Origin: Leptolyngbya sp. PCC 7375
GTDB lineage: Bacteria; Cyanobacteriota; Cyanobacteriia; Phormidesmidales; Phormidesmidaceae
Direction: 5' to 3'
Length of the DNA: 64,000 nt
Assembly (NCBI RefSeq): GCF_000316115.1
Contig: NZ_JH993797.1
Span: 3,644,486-3,708,485, forward strand
The position numbers and the translations under genes were made by a program. Under the pieces are notes generated by a model. The model did not search any database. It worked only from the letters and a program-made list of their open reading frames with translations, and was not told the origin of the DNA. Shown here in pieces: positions 8,618 to 16,564 of the stretch; within the stretch, counting starts at the first letter, position 1; each line of letters opens with the position of its first letter.

Positions 8618-9537
8618 CCATATCTAACCTTAGAAAAGTATCTGGTTTTGACCTGCCAACATTAACGGCAAATAACAAGATAAATCGTATATTAACCGCT
8701 GCCCTAGGAGAACGAGAGACTATCAATGTGTCTAGCGCCTCGTCTATCTATTGGCAGCCCAAATATTTTGATTTGGACCGGGTATCTATCTTTCAAGAGT
8801 CTGCTGACCTCGAACAGCAACACATTTTGCACCAGTTAAACCGGGGATTACTGCAAGAGTCTTTATCCATCGAACAGGCCGGTGTGGGCTATATGGCCAA
8901 GATGGTGCTGCTAGCTGACAGTATCCAAGAACGTATGCTCTATAGTCTATTTGCGGCAGATGAAACCATGCATTTGGCTCAGCTGCAGCCTTATGCCCCA
9001 TTAGAAATAGCATCTACAGAACTCAACGATCCGTTTTTACAGTTACTATCTGACATCGTAGAGAGTTCTGACAAAACCGTTCTTCTATTTGTTTTGCAAG
9101 TCGTGTTAGAGGGGTGGGGGCTGACCCACTATCGCAGCTTGGCCAGGGGCTGTACCGACAAGCCACTGAGAAACTTATTCCAAAGTTTTCTACAGGCGGA
9201 GTCACGGCACCATGGCACCGGAGTCACCTTGTTGAATCAGGCTGAGATATCAGGCAACAGTAAAGCAGCCATTGTGGACTGTCTGGCGACTTTTTTGCAA
9301 ATGGTGCGAGTAGGTCCCCAGCGGGTGGTGGCTGCGATCGCAACCACAAAAGGTCATCTTTCTCGCCCTCAACGTATCCAAATCTTGCAACAGTTAGACA
9401 CTGTGAGTCACAGTCATCAACGGCTACAGCTTTTAAAGAATCTCATGGCTAGCACCAGCCATGACATCGTTAGCCAGCTCGCAGACCAAGATTTGTTCAC
9501 CCCCCTCAATGCCGAGGAGGCCGCTAATTATGGATAA
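8614..9537 (+). CDS. ferritin-like di-iron carboxylate protein
   Basis: The 307-aa product (start ATG 8614, with GGAGGAG just upstream) shows the four-helix di-iron pattern: Glu87, Glu117-x-x-His120 (DETMH), Glu166 (VLEGW) and Glu196-x-x-His199 (ESRHH). These are the ligand positions expected of ferritin-like oxidases and oxygenases. It is much too long for storage ferritin or rubrerythrin, so an oxidative enzyme acting on a pathway intermediate is likely (inference). It overlaps the upstream Rieske gene by 4 bp and the downstream AurF-like gene by 8 bp. No homologue with known substrate is recognised. Confidence 0.75.
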   Translation: MTISNLRKVSGFDLPTLTANNKINRILTAALGERETINVSSASSIYWQPKYFDLDRVSIFQESADLEQQHILHQLNRGLLQESLSIEQAGVGYMAKMVLLADSIQERMLYSLFAADETMHLAQLQPYAPLEIASTELNDPFLQLLSDIVESSDKTVLLFVLQVVLEGWGLTHYRSLARGCTDKPLRNLFQSFLQAESRHHGTGVTLLNQAEISGNSKAAIVDCLATFLQMVRVGPQRVVAAIATTKGHLSRPQRIQILQQLDTVSHSHQRLQLLKNLMASTSHDIVSQLADQDLFTPLNAEEAANYG

Positions 9538-10831
9538 AAATTATCATACCGATCAGCTACTCAATAAAGAGAAACTAGAAAAGCAGAACCAGCCAAGTAA
9601 CGGGCAGTCTGACCCCAGGAGTACATTACTGAACACCCCGTTGCAGCGCCGATTAGAAATTAATTACCGACGCAATCAAAAGCAAGACAATACTGAGCTT
9701 TTAGATGACGCTGGTCAGGCATTTAGCTATGACGCTTGCCGTGATAGCTATTGGAATCCTGAAACCTTCTCACTGCTGTATGGCACTCCTTTATGGAACC
9801 AGGCCAGCGAGTACCAAAGAACAGTATTAAATCAGCTGTATTGGGTGGCCTACTATTCTCAAATCATCTCCGCTGAAATTGCCACCATTTTTTTTAACCA
9901 GACCAGTGCAGCTGCTTTGTATGCCCACGATGGGTTTCGCACCATCTGCGACATGTTAGACCTGGAATCTTCCCAGGAGCGCGCCCACATCAGTGCGTTT
10001 CGCAGCGTGGCAGAACAAACGGAACAGGCCTTGCTGGGTAAGCGGCTGTTTAGCTATCCCATGCGGGGACCGTTTACGGAAACGATGATTTTTGCCAACA
10101 CTAATCAGTTAAAACGATGGTGGAAGCAGCTCCAGCTCCAGGCCTTTGGACTCATCTCTGCCTGCAACAGTTTTCTCGCTTGTCAGTACTTTACAGTGCG
10201 CGGACTGCGCACCCTCAATGGCAAGTTAGTGCAACACCAGCTCAGTCGCTATTACCAAACCCATGGCGACCAGGAGAATGCTCCGATTCCAGCCAAGATC
10301 TCGTTCTATCACTTTATGGATGAAAGTTTTCACTTTAATAGTTCCACCCTGCTTTCCCATGAGGTGATCCAGTGTTTGCCTCAGCCCATGCCATTTGAAG
10401 CATTCGTGGCAAATTTGGGCATTCGTGGCTGCCAGCAAGATCATCGACAATTTTCAGTCGCCGTGAATGGTATTTTTTGGCATGATCCGGCGTTGTATCC
10501 CAAGGTGTATCAGTTGTTGCGATCGCCCATCTTCTCCATGGACGATGGTGACGCTAAAGCCATGATGCAGGCTTGTTTCACAGAAGAATCTGAGGGATTA
10601 CACCACAGCTATAAAACCCACCAGGAAGCCATGGCCTCCTACCAAGCGTATCTAGACCCCTTAGATTATGTTTGGCCCAGCAATCGCACCATGGCAATTA
10701 TGCAAAAAGCTTCAATTGAGGGGTATCTGGGCACACAGCGGCAAGCATTATTTAGATTTTTTCAGGATAGGGTGTTGGCGGGCTTCGGCTGCATTCAGCC
10801 CACCAACTTGAACGATTGCCCGAAAAATTGA
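9530..10831 (+). CDS. AurF-like di-iron oxygenase
   Basis: The 433-aa product starts at ATG 9530, preceded by GAGGAGG at 9514-9520. Candidate ligands are Glu116 (ISAEIAT), Glu150/His153 (QERAHISAF) and the H-x3-E-x2-H set His261/Glu265/His268 (HFMDESFH). The last set has the same spacing as His223/Glu227/His230 of AurF, the p-aminobenzoate N-oxygenase. The position equivalent to AurF Glu196 is not clear; a Gln (CQYFTVRG) lies in the likely helix. AurF/CmlI-type enzymes oxidise aryl amines to nitro compounds, but other members act differently, so N-oxygenation here is a hypothesis. It is coupled to the preceding gene. Confidence 0.72.
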   Translation: MDKNYHTDQLLNKEKLEKQNQPSNGQSDPRSTLLNTPLQRRLEINYRRNQKQDNTELLDDAGQAFSYDACRDSYWNPETFSLLYGTPLWNQASEYQRTVLNQLYWVAYYSQIISAEIATIFFNQTSAAALYAHDGFRTICDMLDLESSQERAHISAFRSVAEQTEQALLGKRLFSYPMRGPFTETMIFANTNQLKRWWKQLQLQAFGLISACNSFLACQYFTVRGLRTLNGKLVQHQLSRYYQTHGDQENAPIPAKISFYHFMDESFHFNSSTLLSHEVIQCLPQPMPFEAFVANLGIRGCQQDHRQFSVAVNGIFWHDPALYPKVYQLLRSPIFSMDDGDAKAMMQACFTEESEGLHHSYKTHQEAMASYQAYLDPLDYVWPSNRTMAIMQKASIEGYLGTQRQALFRFFQDRVLAGFGCIQPTNLNDCPKN

Positions 10832-10867
10832 CCGAATGCTTGATAAGCACATTGAAAACAAACAACC

Positions 10868-11995
10868 ATGACAACCATATTTAACAATTGGGATATTGTT
10901 GCCAGGGGATGGTACCTGGTCACAACCTCTAAAGAGATCCCCAAAGAAACCGTTAAATCCTTTGACATCTGTGGTCAGCGTATTGCTGTCTTGCGCGGAG
11001 AAGACGGCAAAGTTCGCGCCCTGGATGCCCATTGCCCCCACATGGGTACCGACCTGGGCATTGGCAGCGTCGATGGCAACCACGTACGCTGTTTCTTTCA
11101 CCACTGGGCCTTTGACGGTGACGGTCAATGCCAGGATATTCCCTGCCAGGACCCTATTCCTGCTGGCGCTACGCTGCAATCCTATGCCACGGAAGAAAAG
11201 TACGGCTTTATTTGGATTTATCCAGATAGTGTGGCACCGACAGCCGTGGCAGAGTTCGATGAACTCAAACACCATGAGCTGGCCGTTGTTGCTGATCGCC
11301 CCCTGACCCGTAAGTGTCATCATCACATTTGCATGATCAACGGCATTGATGTGCAGCACCTGCAAACCGTGCACCATTTACCCGTGGATTTGGAACTCTC
11401 ACTCCAGCAAGAGGGAGAACAAATTGACTTTACCCTCAGCGGCGAGTTTCTCAATACCAACTGGCGAGAGCGTTTAGGTCGAGCCATTTTAGGACCACGC
11501 TATGCCTACTCCATGCGCTATGCCCACGGCTGCCTGGGGTTACTGACCATGATGAAAGCGGTGCGTTGGATACCCCAGTTGTATATGCTCTATGCCTATA
11601 GACCCACAGAGTCAGGGGAGACATTTATTCAGCCGATTTATGTCACCAAGAAACGGGCAGGCGTCATCGGTTGGTTAGTCAATCACTTACTGCTATGGCT
11701 AACGCGGCTGAGCTACTATGCTCTGCGCGGTGAAGATGGCATGATCTACGACAATATTCGGTTTAGCACTGAACGGCTATTGCCGGTAGATGCACCCATT
11801 GCCCACTACGTGAGATATGTGAATGGGCTGGTGCCATCGCGGTGGTCGAGCCCTCACCCTAAATCCCTCTCCCTGGGGAGAGGGACTTTGCAAGCGTCCT
11901 CAAAATCACCTAGCCCAAAAAGTTTAAGTTTAATCTCCCCTTCTCCCCGGGGAGAAGGGGCCGGGCTGCCACCTGAGCATAGTCGAAGGAGATGA
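10868..11995 (+). CDS. Rieske non-haem iron oxygenase (2), with repeat-encoded C-terminal tail
   Basis: The 375-aa protein has Rieske ligands Cys56/His58 (HCPHMG) and Cys75/His78 (CFFHHW), and the catalytic D-x2-H-x4-H at Asp161/His164/His169. It resembles Rieske protein 1 throughout. The natural fold appears to end around residue 327 (YVNGLVPSRW). The remaining 48 residues, Ser/Pro/Lys/Arg rich, are translated from an inserted palindromic repeat (see 11854-11999), so the original C-terminus has been replaced or extended. Activity may still be intact because the catalytic domain is complete. Confidence 0.85.
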   Translation: MTTIFNNWDIVARGWYLVTTSKEIPKETVKSFDICGQRIAVLRGEDGKVRALDAHCPHMGTDLGIGSVDGNHVRCFFHHWAFDGDGQCQDIPCQDPIPAGATLQSYATEEKYGFIWIYPDSVAPTAVAEFDELKHHELAVVADRPLTRKCHHHICMINGIDVQHLQTVHHLPVDLELSLQQEGEQIDFTLSGEFLNTNWRERLGRAILGPRYAYSMRYAHGCLGLLTMMKAVRWIPQLYMLYAYRPTESGETFIQPIYVTKKRAGVIGWLVNHLLLWLTRLSYYALRGEDGMIYDNIRFSTERLLPVDAPIAHYVRYVNGLVPSRWSSPHPKSLSLGRGTLQASSKSPSPKSLSLISPSPRGEGAGLPPEHSRRR

Positions 11996-11999
11996 GGGG
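11854..11999. repeat. dispersed palindromic repeat (CCTAAATCC..AGGGACTT family) inside the end of a gene
   Basis: The stretch CCCTCACCCTAAATCCCTCT followed by a mirrored GGGGAGAGGGACTTT, then CCCCTTCTCCCCGGGGAGAA, belongs to the same family as 19181-19280, 20728-20820 and 25597-25790. Here it is read as the last 48 codons of the second Rieske gene and stops just before the ferredoxin start at 12002. Confidence 0.8.
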
Positions 12000-12001
12000 C
12001 C

Positions 12002-12310
12002 ATGTCTTGCCAGATCTCTTTCCCTAACACCGATCACGCCGCCGTGACCCTTGCAGCCCACACGCCCCTCGCTGACACACTGACCGTCCAAAACTCTCCC
12101 ATACTCTTTGGTTGTCGCACCGGTATCTGCGGCACCTGTTTAGTCACTGTCACAGGAGACGTTGCGCCCCCTGATGCCGAGGAGCAGGAACTCTTGGAAG
12201 TGTTAGCTCCCGATTGTCCCAATGCACGCCTTGCCTGTCAGCTTGATATCACCCACGACCTGAAAATTTGTCCCTATGGAAGTCCCGATAACCATCCCAA
12301 TTCAGTTTGA
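12002..12310 (+). CDS. plant-type [2Fe-2S] ferredoxin
   Basis: The 102-aa protein has the C-x4-C-x2-C...C pattern at Cys38, Cys43, Cys46 (FGCRTGICGTC) and Cys79 (ARLACQ). This is the [2Fe-2S] plant-type ferredoxin site. It is the obvious electron donor for the three Rieske oxygenases and perhaps the di-iron enzymes around it; a dedicated reductase is not encoded, so a housekeeping ferredoxin reductase would have to serve. Its end overlaps the next Rieske gene by 35 bp. Confidence 0.9.
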   Translation: MSCQISFPNTDHAAVTLAAHTPLADTLTVQNSPILFGCRTGICGTCLVTVTGDVAPPDAEEQELLEVLAPDCPNARLACQLDITHDLKICPYGSPDNHPNSV

Positions 12311-13316
12311 GGATTTCTGGTATGTCGTTGCCCTGAGCACACAGCTAAAACCTAAAACTGTTTTACAACGCACCGTCTTAGATGAATGGCTCGTTATTTT
12401 TCGAGGAGAAAATGGTCAACCCGTTGCCCTAAGAGACCGCTGCCTGCATAGAAACACCAGACTATCCGGAGGAAAGGTACATAAAGGGCAGTTGCAATGT
12501 CCTTACCATGGCTGGCAATATGCTTCCACAGGGCAGGTCACCAATGTACCCGCCGAAGGAGAACAATTTGCGACCACATCCAATCGTTGTGCCAAAGCCT
12601 ACGACACCTGTGAACAGGATGGCTATGTGTATGTGCGTCTGCGGGGTGGGTTAGAGACTCAACCTTTTGCCATGCCTCACTTTCAAGCACCAGGCTGGGA
12701 AACAGTGCGAGTGATCAATCGCTTTGCCAACAACGTTACCAACTGCGCAGAGAACTTTATCGATATTCCCCACACGGTTTCCGTACATCCTGGAATCTTT
12801 CGCACAGCGCGGCAACAGCAGCTAGCCATGACGGTCAAACGACATCAGGGTAGCGTCACAGCCACCTATCGCAATGAAACCAATAATCTGGGCTGGTCCC
12901 GCTGGTTTTTAAACCCTCAGGGCCATGAAATCTACCATCGAGACTCGTTTCACATGCCCAATGTGACCAGTGTGGAATATACCATGGGTCCCCACCGTCG
13001 CTGTTTTATCACTAGCCATTCGATTCCAGAAACGGAGAACTCCACGCTGGTGTATACCGATGTGACGTTTAACTATGGCATTTGGAATAAGCTGGCAAAG
13101 CCATTTGTGCGATGGACTGCCCAGCGCATTATTGACCAGGACATTGGGGCCTTGGGAGTGCAGGGGGATGCGATCGCAAAGTACGGCACCCACTTTCACC
13201 ACACCCCCGCCGACACCATTCACATTTTTGTCGAATCAATTCGAGATGCGATCGCCATAGGCAAGGACCCACGCACCCTGCCCGACCAATCCGCCGACAT
13301 TACCTTTTGGGTATAA
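12276..13316 (+). CDS. Rieske non-haem iron oxygenase (3)
   Basis: The 346-aa protein has Rieske ligands Cys56/His58 (DRCLHRN) and Cys75/His78 (CPYHGW) and the catalytic D-x2-H-x4-H at Asp163/His166/His171 (IDIPHTVSVH). It is more distant from Rieske 1 and 2, closer in feel to the CxH/CPYHGW class used on polar or alkaloid-like substrates. The start at ATG 12276 lies inside the ferredoxin gene; no other start fits the FEDFWYVVAL domain start better. It is 3 bp from the next gene. Confidence 0.87.
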   Translation: MEVPITIPIQFEDFWYVVALSTQLKPKTVLQRTVLDEWLVIFRGENGQPVALRDRCLHRNTRLSGGKVHKGQLQCPYHGWQYASTGQVTNVPAEGEQFATTSNRCAKAYDTCEQDGYVYVRLRGGLETQPFAMPHFQAPGWETVRVINRFANNVTNCAENFIDIPHTVSVHPGIFRTARQQQLAMTVKRHQGSVTATYRNETNNLGWSRWFLNPQGHEIYHRDSFHMPNVTSVEYTMGPHRRCFITSHSIPETENSTLVYTDVTFNYGIWNKLAKPFVRWTAQRIIDQDIGALGVQGDAIAKYGTHFHHTPADTIHIFVESIRDAIAIGKDPRTLPDQSADITFWV

Positions 13317-13319
13317 ACC

Positions 13320-14093
13320 ATGATTATTTTTGGTACTTTTGTTCTTTTAGTCAGCCTCACCGCCTGGTGTAGCTGGTCAGAACTTACCCAGAAAACCCTG
13401 CATGACTGGATGCTAGACAGTGCCGGTTTATGGGTACAGGGACTCTTTATCCCCCTGTTACAACTCACCTGTTTACAAACGTTGTACCAGCAACTATTTC
13501 CCCACTGGCACCATGGTCTAGCATTACATCCCCTGATCGCCTCTGTTCTTAGCTTTGTTGCGGTGGACTATCTCTATTACTGGAATCATCGTTTTCTCCA
13601 TAGTCCCTGGGGCTGGTTTGCCCACCAGGTACACCACACCGTGAGCACCATGGATGTTTTAGGGACCTCACGCAATACCCTGTGGAGTAGTTTTTTAATT
13701 GTGTATTTGTGGGTCCATGGACTGTTTATCTATCTATTGGACGATCCCACTGCCTATGTTTTAGGAGTCAGCCTCACCGCAGCCTTAGATTTGTGGCGGC
13801 ATAGCCAGTTCAGTCCCCAGCCAGGCAACTGGTTATACCACTGTCTATCAGGCTGGTTAATCTTGCCTCAGGATCATGGCTGGCATCACCAGAGTGCGGC
13901 CCAGGCTTGCAACTACGGTGCCAATTTTAAGCTGTGGGATCGTCTCCATGGCACCTGGCATCAGTCAGCCCAATGGCCATTAACCCTAGGGCAAACATTG
14001 CATTTAAGCCTATGGCGACAGCTACTATATCCACGAGCAATTCCACGAGCAACTCCGCAAACAACATGTATGCAGACACATTCGCTAGACTGA
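13320..14093 (+). CDS. fatty acid hydroxylase / sterol desaturase superfamily membrane protein
   Basis: The 257-aa polytopic protein has the three His clusters of membrane di-iron hydroxylases: His90-x3-His94 (HRFLH), His102-x2-His105-His106 (HQVHH) and DHGWHH at 185-190. Relatives hydroxylate or desaturate lipids, carotenoids or aldehydes. In this cluster it implies a membrane-bound or lipid-like intermediate. It lies 3 bp after Rieske 3 and overlaps the next small gene by 28 bp. Confidence 0.85.
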   Translation: MIIFGTFVLLVSLTAWCSWSELTQKTLHDWMLDSAGLWVQGLFIPLLQLTCLQTLYQQLFPHWHHGLALHPLIASVLSFVAVDYLYYWNHRFLHSPWGWFAHQVHHTVSTMDVLGTSRNTLWSSFLIVYLWVHGLFIYLLDDPTAYVLGVSLTAALDLWRHSQFSPQPGNWLYHCLSGWLILPQDHGWHHQSAAQACNYGANFKLWDRLHGTWHQSAQWPLTLGQTLHLSLWRQLLYPRAIPRATPQTTCMQTHSLD

Positions 14094-14353
14094 TCGTCTG
14101 TTCAATTGATTTGTTGTTTTACCCCATGTCCTCAATAGAATCCAATGAGCGCCTGATGTTGATTATCATCTGCGCGATCCCATTTGCAGCACTCCTTTAC
14201 TGTGGCCTTGTTTTTGCCATTGTTTTAACCGTTCCCGCCGTTAAAACCTATCCCCTGCTATTTGGGGGGATTTCCGCCCTGCTTCCGCTGGTCACGGGTG
14301 CTGCCATCTGGGTTGGCCCCCGCCGCGACATCAATCATGACTCTGTTAAGTAA
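14066..14353 (+). CDS. small membrane protein, unknown function
   Basis: From ATG 14066 this encodes 95 aa with two hydrophobic helices: LMLIIICAIPFAALLYCGLV and a second ending LLPLVTGAAIWVG. An alternative ATG at 14126 (MSSIESNE) would keep both helices. The frame overlaps the hydroxylase end and the acyltransferase start (17 bp), which supports it being a real, coupled gene. No family is recognised; it may help a membrane-bound partner. Confidence 0.55.
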   Translation: MYADTFARLIVCSIDLLFYPMSSIESNERLMLIIICAIPFAALLYCGLVFAIVLTVPAVKTYPLLFGGISALLPLVTGAAIWVGPRRDINHDSVK

Positions 14354-14993
14354 ATTTTTATCTTTTTTCCCCACCCTAACATTAAGTTTAGCGACAGTCT
14401 CTTTAGCCTACGGCATCTGGGAACACAGCCTATGGAGCGTACTGCTGTGTCTGTTTTTTCTCTATGGTTTTCCCATACTGTCTTATCGCATCCATAGTTC
14501 TGTTTATCCCCTTGAGCATGGCATCAGCTATCTCCAGGGCAGCGATTATTCTCCCTGGTGGGGCAGTCATCAGTTTCAACTGATCTACATTGCGTTTCCT
14601 GCCTTAGAAACCGTTTTGAGACTGGTGCCCGGTGTATTCTCCCTATGGCTGCGGCTATGGGGGGCAAACATCGGTAAACAGGTGTACTGGACACCGGCCT
14701 TAGAAATTGCCGATCGCGGGCTATTGACCATTGGCGATGGCGTGGTGTTTGGTCATCGCGTGGGTATGTACAGTCACATCGTTAAGCCGCGACGGGATAA
14801 CCTGATGCTTTATCTAAAACCCGTCACCATCGGTGATGGGAGCTTTATCGGCGCAGGTTCTTACATTGGGCCAGGAGCCCTGATCACCGCAGGTAGCTAC
14901 TTAGAAGCCGGTAGTGAGATTTATCCCAATAGCACTGTTAATAGGGCTGAGGAGCATAGCGCTGAGGGGAAAAACCATGGACTGGCTGATTAG
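14337..14993 (+). CDS. left-handed beta-helix (hexapeptide repeat) acyltransferase with membrane segment
   Basis: The 218-aa product begins with two hydrophobic segments (residues 1-45), then an amphipathic stretch and hexapeptide repeats (IGKQVYWTPALEIADRGL, IGDGVVFGHRVGM, IGDGSFIGAGSYIGPGALI). LbH transferases of this kind usually move acetyl or other acyl groups from CoA. Start ATG 14337 is chosen because the frame further up lies within the previous gene. It overlaps the GH3 gene by 17 bp. Confidence 0.78.
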   Translation: MTLLSKFLSFFPTLTLSLATVSLAYGIWEHSLWSVLLCLFFLYGFPILSYRIHSSVYPLEHGISYLQGSDYSPWWGSHQFQLIYIAFPALETVLRLVPGVFSLWLRLWGANIGKQVYWTPALEIADRGLLTIGDGVVFGHRVGMYSHIVKPRRDNLMLYLKPVTIGDGSFIGAGSYIGPGALITAGSYLEAGSEIYPNSTVNRAEEHSAEGKNHGLAD

Positions 14994-16494
14994 GGGATTT
15001 GGCTCACTGTTGGCCCCAACCGCCAACCGGTTTTATAAAACGTTGTCACAACCGCAGGCTACCCAGCAAACGTTGCAAAACGCATTATTTCAACAATTAA
15101 TGCAAAGTGAGTATGGCAAATCGTTAGGAATTAAGTCTGTTGATGACTGGCCCAAGATTCCGATAGTCACCTATGAGGATTTGCAGCCCTGGATCGAAGA
15201 CAACAATTCTCTCAGTGCGGCCCCTGTTCTCTTTTATGAAAAAACATCGGGTAGCAGTGGTCCCGCCAAACAGATTCCCTATACTCGTGCTTTGCGAAAG
15301 TCTTTTAACACTTTATTTTGCGTCTGGGCCCATGACCTGATTGTGCATGGTCCCAGGTTTGAGACGGGGAAGGTGTACATGTGCATTTCTCCCAAGCTGT
15401 TGGCCCCTGGAGAAACGCCAGCGGGGTTACAGGATGATTCTGAATACCTGGATCTATGGCTGCGGTGGTTGCTTAAACCATTTCTAGTGTCACCACCCGA
15501 TGCCCACAGACACCAAACCCCTGAGGTATTTCAGGCAAACCTGTGTAAAACCTTGTTGTTAGCAGAGAACTTAGAGACTATATCTATCTGGAGCCCTAGC
15601 TTTTTGAAGGTGCAGCTGGACTATATTCACACTCATCGAGTAGTGTTGCGATCGCAACTCACCCACCAGCTCTCCCCAGCCCGCTCCCAGGTACTGAGTC
15701 AGGCAACCATCAACTGGGAAGCATTGTGGCCAAAGCTAAAACTTATTTCCTGCTGGGACAGTGCTTTGGCCGCCGATCAGGTAAGTGCCTTGCAAAAGCA
15801 TTTTCCCCATACCCTGATCCAGGGCAAAGGGTTACTGGCCACCGAAGCACCCATGACCGTACCGCTGCTGGGCGCAAATGGCTGTGTGCCTATGCTGACA
15901 GAGGTTTTCTTCGAGTTCGAAAATGAAGCGGGCGCTATTCACCTGGTGCATGAGCTGGAGCTAGGGCACACCTACAGCGTGATTATTTCCCAGAAAGGTG
16001 GACTCTATCGGTATCGGATGGGCGATCGCATCCAGCCCACCCACTATTATCAAGCCACACCCTGTCTACGCTTTTTAGGCCGCAGCCATAGCACCAGTGA
16101 CATGGTGGGCGAAAAACTCACCTTAACCTTTGTCAGCCAGACACTAACTCAATTAGACCTGCCAGACAATGCGTTTAAATGCCTGGTGCCTTGTCTATCA
16201 CCTCGACCCCACTACAGCCTATTGATCGATCACATCAGCCAATGCGAAACCCATACAGCTCAAGGTTTAGAGCAGTTACTTTGCCAGAGTTTTCACTATC
16301 GTCAGGCGCGGCTGTTGGGGCAACTGCAACCAGCACGGGTCTACGCTTCATCAGATATCCCGCAACGGCTGATGCATTACCACTATCAACAAGGCAAACG
16401 CCTGGGGGATGTGAAATACCCTCATCTATTAACAACTGCCATACAAACAGCGGAGACCCTTTTAAGCAATACTCATTACAGCCCGTTGCGTTAA
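14977..16494 (+). CDS. GH3-family acyl-adenylating amide synthetase
   Basis: The 505-aa product has the GH3 ATP-binding loop TSGSSGPAK at residues 90-98 and later GGLYRYRMGD, the Tyr-containing motif typical of GH3. GH3 enzymes activate a carboxylic acid as acyl-adenylate and transfer it to an amine, usually an amino acid. In plants they conjugate jasmonate or auxin. Here it would join two building blocks of the product made by the upstream oxygenases and end the pathway (inference). Start ATG 14977 overlaps the acyltransferase gene. Confidence 0.87.
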   Translation: MDWLIRGFGSLLAPTANRFYKTLSQPQATQQTLQNALFQQLMQSEYGKSLGIKSVDDWPKIPIVTYEDLQPWIEDNNSLSAAPVLFYEKTSGSSGPAKQIPYTRALRKSFNTLFCVWAHDLIVHGPRFETGKVYMCISPKLLAPGETPAGLQDDSEYLDLWLRWLLKPFLVSPPDAHRHQTPEVFQANLCKTLLLAENLETISIWSPSFLKVQLDYIHTHRVVLRSQLTHQLSPARSQVLSQATINWEALWPKLKLISCWDSALAADQVSALQKHFPHTLIQGKGLLATEAPMTVPLLGANGCVPMLTEVFFEFENEAGAIHLVHELELGHTYSVIISQKGGLYRYRMGDRIQPTHYYQATPCLRFLGRSHSTSDMVGEKLTLTFVSQTLTQLDLPDNAFKCLVPCLSPRPHYSLLIDHISQCETHTAQGLEQLLCQSFHYRQARLLGQLQPARVYASSDIPQRLMHYHYQQGKRLGDVKYPHLLTTAIQTAETLLSNTHYSPLR

Positions 16495-16509
16495 AGCAGT
16501 TTACCCTAA

Positions 16510-16541
16510 GGGAATTCCCCTACAAGATTGTCCATATTGCA
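16510..16541. repeat. short dispersed repeat, copy 1
   Basis: The sequence GGGAATTCCCCTACAAGATT and its continuation GTCCATATTG recur in slightly changed form at 17831-17861. Both copies flank the GluR0-like gene, one on each side. Function unknown. Confidence 0.6.
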
Positions 16542-16564
16542 AAACTGCTCACACCTTGCGAGTC

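Noticed and set aside
10748..11377. 209-codon frame on the minus strand
   Set aside because: Lies opposite a complete Rieske oxygenase gene with all ligands; no family features or ribosome site.
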